Assembly: GCA_021827885.1 (NCBI GenBank) | Contig: JAKAUD010000028.1 | Span: 1-8,943 of the forward strand | DNA length: 8,943 nt | Direction of reading: 5' to 3' | DNA from: Thermoplasmata archaeon | GTDB taxonomy: Archaea > Thermoplasmatota > Thermoplasmata > Thermoplasmatales > Thermoplasmataceae | In this document: positions 1-6,462 of the stretch, in pieces | Layout of the letters: each line of letters starts with the position of its first letter | Numbering within the stretch: the stretch's first letter is position 1 | Program-made: the position numbers and the translations under genes | Notes under the pieces: model-generated | Told to the model about the DNA's origin: nothing | The model's input: only the letters and a program-made list of their open reading frames with translations | Database searches by the model: none

Positions 1-337
1 CGATTTTCACAACAGTACCGGGCCTTATAATCTCACGCCCGCTCTTCAGGATTTCATCGCCCTTTATGGAACCCGTGGTTCTTGCAACGGCAACCGTCAC
101 GGATTCGTCGATATCCGCATGCACGAACTTCTCCACGCTTGCATAATCTATACCCTCCTTCAGCAGATCGCTTCTGGAGATTATCCTCTCAATCCTCGCG
201 ATAACGATTACATTCCTGCTTTCCACGGATACATACTCCCATCTCTTCAGATCTATATCCGGCTTTACCACAAATCTTACCGACTCCGGCATGTTGTCTC
301 CCACTGTATACCCGATTTCATATCCTGATTCTTGCAC
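1..337 (-). CDS. herA: HerA DNA translocase/helicase, N-terminal part (cut by window edge)
   Basis: HerA is a hexameric FtsK-like dsDNA translocase that partners the NurA nuclease in archaeal DNA-end resection, usually alongside Mre11-Rad50. Only about 112 codons are visible. They read as the HAS-barrel that begins HerA proteins: an EIGYTVGD strand near residue 7, then SVRFVVKP and WEYVSVES strands, and later VTVAVARTTG. The ATPase core lies outside the window. I chose the GTG at 337-335 because GGTGA lies 6 nt upstream and because the EIGYTVGD strand needs a start before the ATG at 292-290. The first 20 nt overlap the 3' end of nurA in another frame, which suggests translational coupling. 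The family call is firm; the exact start is less so. From known archaeal gene order I would expect mre11 and rad50 nearby, but they are not visible here. Confidence 0.88.
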   Translation of the reverse strand, partial: MQESGYEIGYTVGDNMPESVRFVVKPDIDLKRWEYVSVESRNVIVIARIERIISRSDLLKEGIDYASVEKFVHADIDESVTVAVARTTGSIKGDEILKSGREIIRPGTVVKI

Positions 338-1352
338 GCCTTTCACCCCTTGTTTCCGGCATTATGACACCGGTTTCCCTTTCAAAAGCCTTCATCAGTA
401 CCTCCTCTGTTTCCTCCCTGGTGAATTTTACCTTCCTGTCAACGTCCGAAAGCCACACATTGTGGATTTTCAATCCTGAATACCCCCAAACAATCATCCG
501 TATGATCCTGTCTGTAATGCTGTCCATATCGGTTTCCCCCTCCATGAATATTATATCCACCTTCATCGGGGTATCATTCATTGCAGGGAGGATGTGCGTT
601 GTGACCATTCTAACGGCCAATGCGCCCATATCTTTCTCCGTGATGACCGGATCGGAATATCCCGGAAACCTGGCAATGGATTTTATGATTGTGTGGTCTG
701 TTATTGAATTCAGGTATTCCCTTCTTATTTCATCCTGATCCAGTGTTCTCGACCCCTCAAGCAGTTGTTTTTTGTACGCCTTCGAGTCCGAGCTCTTTGA
801 AACAAACACAAGCCTTGTTCCCCTTTCCTTCGCTGTGCGCAGTAATTTCCCAACCGTTTCCTTATACTTCATGGGAAAGTTTTCCATGTCGTCTCCGTCA
901 ATTTTTTCAATGCTTGCAGTGAGCCTTCCAGCGGCCGATCCGTCCAGAAGCGCAATGCCCACATCCCTTTCTGAAATGCATTTTTCCAGCGAGATATGCT
1001 CCTGGATTTCCATGCACCTTGTCACATAGGTCTGCAGGCTGTAACGGCTGACCGACTTGACAGAGATTTCTGATGAGAGGAATTCCTCCTTTCCCGTTAT
1101 ACTGATTGCCCTTGTGAGTATGATCTTCATCCCATTGTAAAGTTCCCTTATGAATTCAGAACCGTCGGTTGCAGATACCACGGCTTCTGGCTTGAGCGGT
1201 TCAGGCAGTTTAAAGAATTTCCCTTCCATTAACCCCGCATAAAGTTCAGCCCTACTGGAGTTTTCAGGTATAACCAGGGCATCCCTGATCTTTTCACGGT
1301 TTTCTTTCAGGTATCCAATATATTCAGAATAGTAATTTGCCAATGATATCAT
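318..1352 (-). CDS. nurA: NurA 5'-3' nuclease (canonical copy)
   Basis: NurA is the dimeric Mn2+-dependent nuclease that sits on the HerA hexamer and resects DNA ends to make 3' overhangs. The 344-residue length is normal for the family. The RNase H-like motifs are present: TDGS with Asp63 in the first strand, a glutamate-containing helix around Glu116-Glu119, LLDGS with Asp137, then the LVFVSKSS strand near 181-188, and a C-terminal Tyr291 and His297 (KIHNV). The order and spacing of Asp, Glu, Asp, Tyr and His match what is known of archaeal NurA catalytic residues. The ATG at 1352 has no Shine-Dalgarno sequence, but an A/T-rich box lies at leaderless-promoter distance, so it probably has its own promoter rather than depending on the protease gene 67 bp upstream. 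Its end overlaps herA by 20 nt. Nothing suggests inactivation. Confidence 0.9.
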   Translation of the reverse strand: MISLANYYSEYIGYLKENREKIRDALVIPENSSRAELYAGLMEGKFFKLPEPLKPEAVVSATDGSEFIRELYNGMKIILTRAISITGKEEFLSSEISVKSVSRYSLQTYVTRCMEIQEHISLEKCISERDVGIALLDGSAAGRLTASIEKIDGDDMENFPMKYKETVGKLLRTAKERGTRLVFVSKSSDSKAYKKQLLEGSRTLDQDEIRREYLNSITDHTIIKSIARFPGYSDPVITEKDMGALAVRMVTTHILPAMNDTPMKVDIIFMEGETDMDSITDRIIRMIVWGYSGLKIHNVWLSDVDRKVKFTREETEEVLMKAFERETGVIMPETRGERRARIRI

Positions 1353-1365
1353 TAAGCTGAACTGA

Positions 1366-1383
1366 CTTTAAAGCTTTTTTAAT
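1366..1383 (-). promoter_or_regulatory. Probable TATA/box A for leaderless nurA
   Basis: On the minus strand the A/T-rich run ATTAAAAAAGCTTTAAAG lies roughly 14 to 31 nt before the nurA ATG. An archaeal TATA box sits about 26 nt before the transcription start, so transcription would begin at or next to the ATG. No Shine-Dalgarno sequence precedes the ATG, which fits a leaderless mRNA. This is inferred from spacing and composition only. Confidence 0.5.
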
Positions 1384-1419
1384 GAATCGTGGGGTCAAGG
1401 GAAATTGCAACCGCCGTTT

Positions 1420-2520
1420 CTATGGATAGATAAAAGGATTGGCTGTGAAACAGAGGATGAACATTGCAATGGCGGCAACGCCGATGACAATATCCTTCCT
1501 TGACAACTTGCTATAATCGTCAAGCGCGGGAGGATGCGTTATTCCAAGGAATATTATGAGCATTGCCAGGAGCAGCCATCCCAGATAATTGAAATAAAGC
1601 CCAAGGAATATCATTACCAGGAAGAAGAAATAGCTTGCATACCTTGCCTTGCTTCCAAGCAGGCCGCGAATTACATGCCCACCGTCTAGCTGGCCAACCG
1701 GCATCAGGTTGATTGCAGTGGCGAATATTCCTACCCACACTGAAATTACCATTGGAAACAGGACGTGATGCTGCGATGCTGGAACACTTATTGAAAAGAT
1801 GTTGTAAATAAAAGGAAAATTGAGGTAAAACGGTATAATGTGCTTCACAGGTATGAACACCTCCTGAAGATGGTTTGCGATGAACATTAGAGGAATCGCG
1901 GCAAGGAAACCAGCTATTGGGCCTGCGGCACCGATTTCAGTCATGGCCCTCTTGTTCGGTATGGGATCACGAAGGGAGATGAAGGCACCGAATGTCCCGA
2001 TTGATGCTCCAATGGGAATGAATGGTATAAAAAACGGAAGTGAAGCCTTGACCTTGAGTTTCTTTGCAACTACGAAATGTCCCAGTTCATGAATGCCCAG
2101 AATCGTAAGTAAGGGCAGTGAAAAGAATATGAGGCTGAATGCCAGTGTTCTGCCTACTATATCCGGGCCTGCAATTACATAATTCTGGGAATAGAGGTAC
2201 CCTGCATATACCGTAGATATAATTGTCAATACCAGCATTATTATATTTACGTAAACCGGGGCATATTTTTTTTTCTGGGCAAAGGTAACACCGATGAAAT
2301 TTTCGGCTCCTTTCTCAATGAATGGCACATACCCTTCCGGGATAAGTTCCAGTCTCAGGCTTTCAAATGCCTTGCCAAAGTCCGGATTTTCGGATTCCAG
2401 AAAATAGAACCTCAGGAGGTTTGGCTCTGCAAATGCCTCATAAATGTTGAACCTGGACTTGACTGCGTCAGCAACATACCTGATCCGTTCGTCAACTTGC
2501 GGCGATTGTGTATTATCCAT
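1420..2520 (-). CDS. Site-2-type intramembrane metalloprotease (peptidase family M50)
   Basis: This is a 366-residue multi-pass membrane protein with the signature of zinc-dependent intramembrane proteases. HELGH at 144-148 supplies two zinc-binding histidines and the catalytic glutamate, and NLMPVGQLDGG at 271-281 contains the NxxP...LDG motif with the third ligand, Asp279. Residues 1 to about 85 form a soluble N-terminal domain. Hydrophobic segments follow at about 90-112, 122-143, 195-215, 255-275, 296-324 and 344-362, with an extra hydrophobic stretch near 160-180. Proteases of this family cleave membrane-bound substrates such as anti-sigma factors or regulators; the archaeal substrate is unknown and nothing here identifies it. 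The ATG at 2520 is supported by AAGGT six nt upstream. It is transcribed in the same direction as nurA but is probably not functionally linked to it. It belongs to the higher-GC host-like part of the window. Confidence 0.93.
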   Translation of the reverse strand: MDNTQSPQVDERIRYVADAVKSRFNIYEAFAEPNLLRFYFLESENPDFGKAFESLRLELIPEGYVPFIEKGAENFIGVTFAQKKKYAPVYVNIIMLVLTIISTVYAGYLYSQNYVIAGPDIVGRTLAFSLIFFSLPLLTILGIHELGHFVVAKKLKVKASLPFFIPFIPIGASIGTFGAFISLRDPIPNKRAMTEIGAAGPIAGFLAAIPLMFIANHLQEVFIPVKHIIPFYLNFPFIYNIFSISVPASQHHVLFPMVISVWVGIFATAINLMPVGQLDGGHVIRGLLGSKARYASYFFFLVMIFLGLYFNYLGWLLLAMLIIFLGITHPPALDDYSKLSRKDIVIGVAAIAMFILCFTANPFIYP

Positions 2521-2552
2521 TGAAGTACCTTGATATTTTCCCCAGTCTAACG

Positions 2553-2576
2553 GGAATCATTCATTTTCCTGATTCC
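2553..2576. repeat. Operator-like inverted repeat upstream of the M50 protease
   Basis: Perfect 7-bp arms GGAATCA (2553-2559) and TGATTCC (2570-2576) are separated by 10 bp. The repeat lies 33-56 bp upstream of the protease start, where an archaeal repressor or activator could act. A single extra GGAATC lies near 2590. The arms are short, so chance is possible. Confidence 0.3.
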
Positions 2577-2907
2577 TCTGACCCTGCTGGGAATCTCTTT
2601 GCCTTCCTCTGATCAGCGCATCATGGCAGGATGACACACCCTATACTCGTGCTGGAGCCCATGGATAGGCAATTTATAGCCCTAAGTCGTCATATGCAGT
2701 CATGGATCGTGCATACTATATTTCAGGGCTGTTGATAATGCAAGAATACCTTAATAAACTTGCCAGTGCCAACTATGGAAATCGTCAATGAATCTATAGC
2801 TTGAATATTACTTCAGTTTTGATTAATCTTAATATGATTTCCCAGTCGCGAATTAATATCAAATGATCCATGATAGTGTCTGGATTTATGTGTGAATTTA
2901 AGGATAC

Positions 2908-3087
2908 CTATTCCGAAATGTGTCTGTAGTTGCCATTACAGTTTAACCTATCTTTAGCGATCCACATAAGTGACTGTGTTAGATTATTTGGGGAGATAGT
3001 GGAAAGGAAGAATAGAGATTGTGAATGCAGAGAATATGGTATATATCTTTTAAATAGACAATAAATGGCGGGCTTCTTTTTGCCCAT
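2908..3087 (-). CDS. Possible small protein of 59 residues, unrecognised
   Basis: I do not recognise this product and do not claim that it is real. The case for it is the ribosome-binding site: GGAGGAGATC at 3104-3095 differs from the ideal archaeal GGAGGTGATC at one position and ends 7 nt before an ATG at 3087. A TATA-like CCTATATAAG lies further upstream, beyond the terminator of the preceding operon. The frame is open above this ATG as far as a TTG at 3129, giving 73 residues, but the Shine-Dalgarno sequence points to the ATG. The peptide is basic, starts MGKKKPA, has two cysteines and no clear transmembrane segment or domain. It could equally be a remnant of a decayed gene or a chance frame. 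Confidence 0.2.
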   Translation of the reverse strand: MGKKKPAIYCLFKRYIPYSLHSQSLFFLSTISPNNLTQSLMWIAKDRLNCNGNYRHISE

Positions 3088-3094
3088 TAGGGTC

Positions 3095-3104
3095 GATCTC
3101 CTCC
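3095..3104 (-). promoter_or_regulatory. Strong Shine-Dalgarno sequence in intergenic DNA
   Basis: GGAGGAGATC on the minus strand matches the archaeal anti-Shine-Dalgarno complement GGAGGTGATC at nine of ten positions. It lies 7 nt before the ATG of the 59-residue ORF. It is the only sequence-level reason to take that ORF seriously. Confidence 0.3.
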
Positions 3105-3200
3105 CGCTTTGAAATGCTAAAGAAACCAACTCTTATGAATGCAATGAATGGAAAAATAACAAACCAGAATATCGAGTCTTTTTGAACGCGATATCCCATT

Positions 3201-3210
3201 CTTATATAGG
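3201..3210 (-). promoter_or_regulatory. TATA-like box after the operon terminator
   Basis: The minus strand reads CCTATATAAG here. Transcription from it would start at about 3175-3180 and run towards the small ORF at 3087. The element is nearly palindromic, so it could also face the plus strand, where I see no gene. Confidence 0.25.
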
Positions 3211-3221
3211 AAATGAGCCCT

Positions 3222-3290
3222 TAAAAAATTGGAACTTCATGAAGGGAAAATTTAGGATGCCCAATAAATCGTTTGCGGAATTTATTAGGC
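3222..3290 (-). terminator. Hairpin plus T-tract ending the five-gene operon
   Basis: Minus-strand arms GCCTAATAAAT (3290-3280) and ATTTATTGGGC (3269-3259) form an 11-bp stem with a 10-nt loop, starting about 42 nt after the stop codon of the last gene. One pair is a U-G wobble in the minus-strand RNA but would be a C-A mismatch on the plus strand, which supports minus-strand transcription. T-rich sequence follows at once (AAATTTTCCC), and a run of six Ts lies at 3227-3222. T-tracts are the usual archaeal termination signal; the hairpin might instead stabilise the mRNA 3' end. Confidence 0.55.
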
Positions 3291-3332
3291 GATTCCTGTT
3301 TTCTCGTGTTAATTGAGCTATTAATCTATAAA

Positions 3333-4232
3333 TCAAATTTTTCCATATATTGCTTCCTGCAAAGATCGATCTAAGATCAAATCTATTTCAGGCTTAGAAT
3401 ATTTCCTCCCATTGTGTTCACTCATTAGAAGTATTTCCTCAGAGGAAATTCTGTTTATAAACTCTTTAACGCGCTCAAATTCCGATAATGCTAAAACTTT
3501 GTCAAAAACCTTTTGGAACAGAAATGTCAAACTAGAAGTTGACACCCCAGTTTTAGTATCAATATTGAGGTAGTAACATCTATTCTTGTTAAAATCGTAT
3601 ATATTTCTAGTTTTCTCCTGAAGTTGGTTCATCCGTCTCATTATATACATAATTGGTGTTTCGTATCCTTCCTCATCTTCATTAATTTTTGTTGGAATCG
3701 TCGAGATTACTTTTACATCCAGAAGAAGAGATGCACACTTTCTGAATATTTTCATCCATGTATCATTTTCCATACTAAAACTATCTAGTTTCATGCATGA
3801 ATCAACGGAAAATGATCTTGAGCAAATGAGTGAAAAAATTACAGTTTTTTCCTTATCGTTTAATTTGGTATCACCTTTGAAAACCCCAAAATATTTTCCT
3901 TGAATTTCGCTTAAAAATTTTTCGAAATTGATTACGCCAAGGTGTTCCTCTATACCGAACAACCCTTTTGCCGATAAAGCGAAGCATGACTCACAGTCTG
4001 CCCTCATAATGTAATTCTCTTCAAGGAGTTTCCAGATTACCTTAGCTGGAAACTCTTCGTAATCAATGTTTACAACTGATTGCCTCAGTAATTCAGCCCT
4101 ATTTCCAGAGGATAATACAATAAATTGAAAGAACACAGACTCATCCTTTTTCATTTTGTTGGAAGTTGCTTTCAAGAAAACTTTATAAAAATAGCCTAGT
4201 ATTTTATAATCAGTATCATCTATAGTTACCAT
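3333..4232 (-). CDS. Unrecognised accessory protein with a probable winged-helix segment
   Basis: I do not recognise a family for this 299-residue soluble protein. Residues about 64-97 look like a winged helix: a helix (KVIWKLLEEN) is followed by a turn and an ALSAKGLFGIEE strand-helix resembling the wing of many wHTH domains. Two cysteines, Cys80 and Cys83, form one CxxC; there is no second CxxC, so zinc binding is uncertain. The C-terminal third (about 235-299) is mostly helical, and the protein has no signal peptide or membrane segment. Its ATG overlaps the stop of the SMC-like ATPase gene by 7 nt (ATGGTAA) and is preceded by GAGGTGA at 4249-4243, so the two are strongly coupled. SMC-type ATPases often have small winged-helix partners (MukE, ScpB and the Wadjet JetB type), so a partner role is plausible, but that is inference. 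DNA binding or regulation of the operon are alternatives. Confidence 0.85.
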   Translation of the reverse strand: MVTIDDTDYKILGYFYKVFLKATSNKMKKDESVFFQFIVLSSGNRAELLRQSVVNIDYEEFPAKVIWKLLEENYIMRADCESCFALSAKGLFGIEEHLGVINFEKFLSEIQGKYFGVFKGDTKLNDKEKTVIFSLICSRSFSVDSCMKLDSFSMENDTWMKIFRKCASLLLDVKVISTIPTKINEDEEGYETPIMYIMRRMNQLQEKTRNIYDFNKNRCYYLNIDTKTGVSTSSLTFLFQKVFDKVLALSEFERVKEFINRISSEEILLMSEHNGRKYSKPEIDLILDRSLQEAIYGKI

Positions 4233-6325
4233 TGTTTTATTTTCACCTCTTCGCTCGGACTAACGAGCAGTCCCAATAACAATTTTCCTTCCTCCCTAAG
4301 TTGCATCATCTTGTTCACTATTGGTTGCATCGTCGTTTCACTCATCGTTGCGACCTCGTCAAACATTGCCAGAATTTTCTTTCCATCGTAGTTCAATTTG
4401 TTCATAATGTAGGTGAGTTGACGTTGCCCAGTTCCCATAACTTGAAAATGAATCCGCGTACCATCCATAGCTATGAATCTTGAATTAATTAAGTCTACTT
4501 CTTTCAGTTCATATCTCCTGTCTATGTGGTTGACATACTTCATTCTGTGAGCTAAGTATAAAGAAACTTTTCTGAAATAATTATTGTTTGAAGCATCTTC
4601 TTTACCTTTGTATTTATCAATCAGCCTTTCCCATTCAGATATTTTTTTAATTAAGTCACCAATAGAATCCAAAAGGACTGAGAGTTCTCGCATTTTGCCC
4701 TGATATTTGTGAGGTCCCATCTTTTCAGCGTTTTTCAACTGATTTTCTAACATCTCAATTCTAAACTTATCTTTCTGTTCTTTTTCGGAAGAAACATTTA
4801 TGCTAGATTTCAGATCTCTGATATCATTGTCTATTTTTTGCAAAGACAGTGTGCCAAACGCGTTCAACTCTGGGAATCTTAATAAAAGAACGTTATAAGC
4901 CTCCTGCACATCTTCTGGGTCCTCTATATTAAATTTTTTAAGTTCTAAAAAGAGTGATTGCAGCTGAGTTTTAAGTTCCATTTTCTTCTCGTTTAGCTCC
5001 TTACCACTTTCAGATATTTCTTCGTACTTACTATCTCTTTGGGCTGAGGAGATTTCCTTATATTTGGTTCCGATGAGTGTTGAGATTTCGTTGTATTCCG
5101 TGATTTTCTTTTTCAGGTCATTGATCCATTCTTTGATGTTTTTGAGATTTTTTTTCTTTTTGAAACTTTCTCGGTTAGAATTAACAAAACCCTCCAACTT
5201 TCCAACAAGGGTTGAGAAGGTCATTTCCATCCCAGGAATCTGATAATTGGAACTCATATTTTCTCTAATCCAAGAAACTAATTTATCATAGAATTCGACT
5301 TCGACGATTGAAGAATTGCCTTTAAACTCTTCTATTAACTCATCGCACTTTCCATCCAATTTATTTATAATCTCCAAATCCTCCTTAATAGAATCGGATG
5401 TTGGTGCTTGTTTCACCTTCTTTATCCAATTTGAGTAACCAGGAAAATCGGAAATCCCAGATACTGAAACGTTTTGTATTATTGTTCCTTTGAGATCTTT
5501 TACCTCTCCCATTATTTTGCCCCTTTCTTGAAGTTTCAACTTGAAGTCTCTAGCGTGTTCCCCCAATTCATCATTAGTTTTCCTTTTTTCTCTGTTGACA
5601 TCTCTGCTTTCCACCCTGACCGAGTCGTATTCATTTTTGGTTTCTTTGTATTTTCTTAAGTAATAGTACTTTTGAAGTCGAGACAATTTCTGTTCTGATT
5701 GAGTTTTACCATTTGTGTTAAATGCCTGATCTTCTCTCACCTTTGAGATCTTTTTCTTAATCTCTTCAATGTCATATTCACTTTTTCTTCGTTCCAATTC
5801 TTTTATATTTTGGTTTACGAATTCCCTAAGTCGTGCGAGTTGTGCATTCCATTTGGTTTGTTGTAGTTTTACACTATTTGTTAAATCCTTTAGCCTTTCG
5901 AGTGGATTATCTGGAATATCATATATAAGTTCGTATTTTTTGTGAAATCTGTCAGAATCAATTAGCTTTTCGACCCCATTTTCGATTTCCTTTCTTATAA
6001 TATCTTTCGTGTCGAAATTTTCCTTTTTTATAATGAAACCATTTTTTCCACTTTTATCGGTCAACCGAATCCAGAATGTCACCTTCTGTATTTCAAAATT
6101 TGTGAGAGCAAGAATCTGCTCTCTTAAGGCTTCGTTGACAGACTTTACATTTGGTTCAGCACCAAAAAGGGATAAGGCTATTAGATTCATCAATGTGCTC
6201 TTGCCAGCAGAATTAGGAGCTGAAATTACAGATATGTTTGAAAGGGGGCCCCTAATAACCATCGGGGTAAAAGTACGAATGTTAGACCCTTCATCTCTAT
6301 CTATCTTATAATCAAACTCTATCAA
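4226..6325 (-). CDS. SMC/Rad50-like coiled-coil ATPase
   Basis: This 699-residue protein has the split ABC-type architecture of SMC, Rad50 and RecN proteins. The N-terminal half-site holds a Walker A-like loop, APNSAGKST, at 36-44. Long charged helical stretches (about 145-290 and 380-600) should form coiled coils around a short central globular segment (about 290-380). The C-terminal half-site has a signature-like MGTGQRQL at 630-637 and a Walker B, ILAMFDE, ending Asp656-Glu657. Three features are atypical. The first Walker A glycine is alanine. There is no CxxC zinc hook, so it is not an ordinary Rad50. The expected H-loop histidine is missing (LLVSPSEE), and the protein ends about ten residues later. 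The TTG at 6325 is the only good start: a stop lies three codons upstream in frame, and GAGGT is at 6339-6335. It overlaps the small upstream gene by 4 nt. The likely role is ATP-driven DNA sensing, tethering or loop handling for the HerA-NurA pair. Confidence 0.88.
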   Translation of the reverse strand: MIEFDYKIDRDEGSNIRTFTPMVIRGPLSNISVISAPNSAGKSTLMNLIALSLFGAEPNVKSVNEALREQILALTNFEIQKVTFWIRLTDKSGKNGFIIKKENFDTKDIIRKEIENGVEKLIDSDRFHKKYELIYDIPDNPLERLKDLTNSVKLQQTKWNAQLARLREFVNQNIKELERRKSEYDIEEIKKKISKVREDQAFNTNGKTQSEQKLSRLQKYYYLRKYKETKNEYDSVRVESRDVNREKRKTNDELGEHARDFKLKLQERGKIMGEVKDLKGTIIQNVSVSGISDFPGYSNWIKKVKQAPTSDSIKEDLEIINKLDGKCDELIEEFKGNSSIVEVEFYDKLVSWIRENMSSNYQIPGMEMTFSTLVGKLEGFVNSNRESFKKKKNLKNIKEWINDLKKKITEYNEISTLIGTKYKEISSAQRDSKYEEISESGKELNEKKMELKTQLQSLFLELKKFNIEDPEDVQEAYNVLLLRFPELNAFGTLSLQKIDNDIRDLKSSINVSSEKEQKDKFRIEMLENQLKNAEKMGPHKYQGKMRELSVLLDSIGDLIKKISEWERLIDKYKGKEDASNNNYFRKVSLYLAHRMKYVNHIDRRYELKEVDLINSRFIAMDGTRIHFQVMGTGQRQLTYIMNKLNYDGKKILAMFDEVATMSETTMQPIVNKMMQLREEGKLLLGLLVSPSEEVKIKQW

Positions 6326-6462
6326 TGTGAATCAACCTCTTCCAGTAGCTTATCTACTATTTTTTCATCTTGCAACTCACTATCCAATAACTCCAAAATT
6401 CGCCTTTGTATTTTGTTTTCGAAGAATATATTTCTAATATCCTCCGATTCAGAATTACTCAT
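6322..6462 (-). CDS. Small helical protein of 46 residues, unrecognised
   Basis: This short gene lies between the HerA-like and SMC-like genes. Its ATG (6462-6460) overlaps the HerA-like stop by 8 nt (ATGAGTAA), and its TGA overlaps the TTG start of the ATPase by 4 nt. AGGAGGT at 6480-6474 is the best Shine-Dalgarno sequence in the operon, 11 nt before the ATG. The product is acidic and apparently all helical, with leucine-rich stretches such as RRILELLDSEL and VDKLLEEVDSH; it has no cysteine, signal peptide or membrane segment. The compact context on both sides makes chance unlikely. It could be an adaptor between the HerA-like motor and the SMC-like ATPase, or it may mainly carry ribosomes across the junction. 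No family is recognisable at this length. Confidence 0.72.
   Translation of the reverse strand: MSNSESEDIRNIFFENKIQRRILELLDSELQDEKIVDKLLEEVDSH

Larger units (their letters stand above)
2521..3332. other. Long intergenic region with no confident gene
   Basis: About 810 bp separate the AT-rich operon from the protease gene. I see no tRNA, rRNA, CRISPR repeat array or recognisable insertion sequence. Near its high-coordinate end it holds a hairpin and T-tract that probably terminate the operon, then a TATA-like element and a low-confidence small ORF. Near its low-coordinate end there is a short inverted repeat ahead of the protease gene. The middle (about 2580-2900) shows only short broken reading frames on both strands. 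The region marks the change between AT-rich and higher-GC DNA, so it may be an insertion junction. Confidence 0.6.

Noticed and set aside
119..1029. Several plus-strand reading frames of 60-124 codons opposite the nurA and herA genes
   Set aside because: They lie antisense to genes with clear family motifs, and their translations show no recognisable domain. They are shadows of the minus-strand genes.
1520..1738. A 72-codon minus-strand frame inside the M50 protease gene
   Set aside because: It is an out-of-frame shadow of the protease, whose LDG motif is encoded in the same interval.
1880..2092. A 70-codon plus-strand frame opposite the protease
   Set aside because: It is antisense to the HELGH region and has no domain of its own.
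3070..3085. GGGC...GCCC hairpin with a T-rich loop
   Set aside because: The stem is only 4 bp and the Ts are in the loop rather than after the stem. It also overlaps the start of the small ORF.
2521..3332. Possible tRNA, CRISPR array or insertion sequence in the long intergenic region
   Set aside because: I found no cloverleaf-like arms, no regularly spaced direct repeats, no transposase motif and no convincing terminal inverted repeats with a target duplication.
6241..6253. GGGGGCCCC palindrome in the AT-rich ATPase gene
   Set aside because: It lies in coding sequence for Arg-Gly-Pro-Leu and is explained by those codons.
4301..6311. Plus-strand frames of 60-100 codons opposite the SMC-like ATPase gene
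   Set aside because: They are antisense to a gene with Walker A, signature and Walker B motifs in the right order, and they show low-complexity Phe/Ser-rich translations typical of the complement of Lys/Glu-rich coiled coils.
4226..6325. Considered as an ordinary archaeal Rad50
   Set aside because: It is shorter, has no CxxC zinc hook, and no Mre11-like phosphoesterase gene is visible beside it. SMC/Rad50-like is the safer call.
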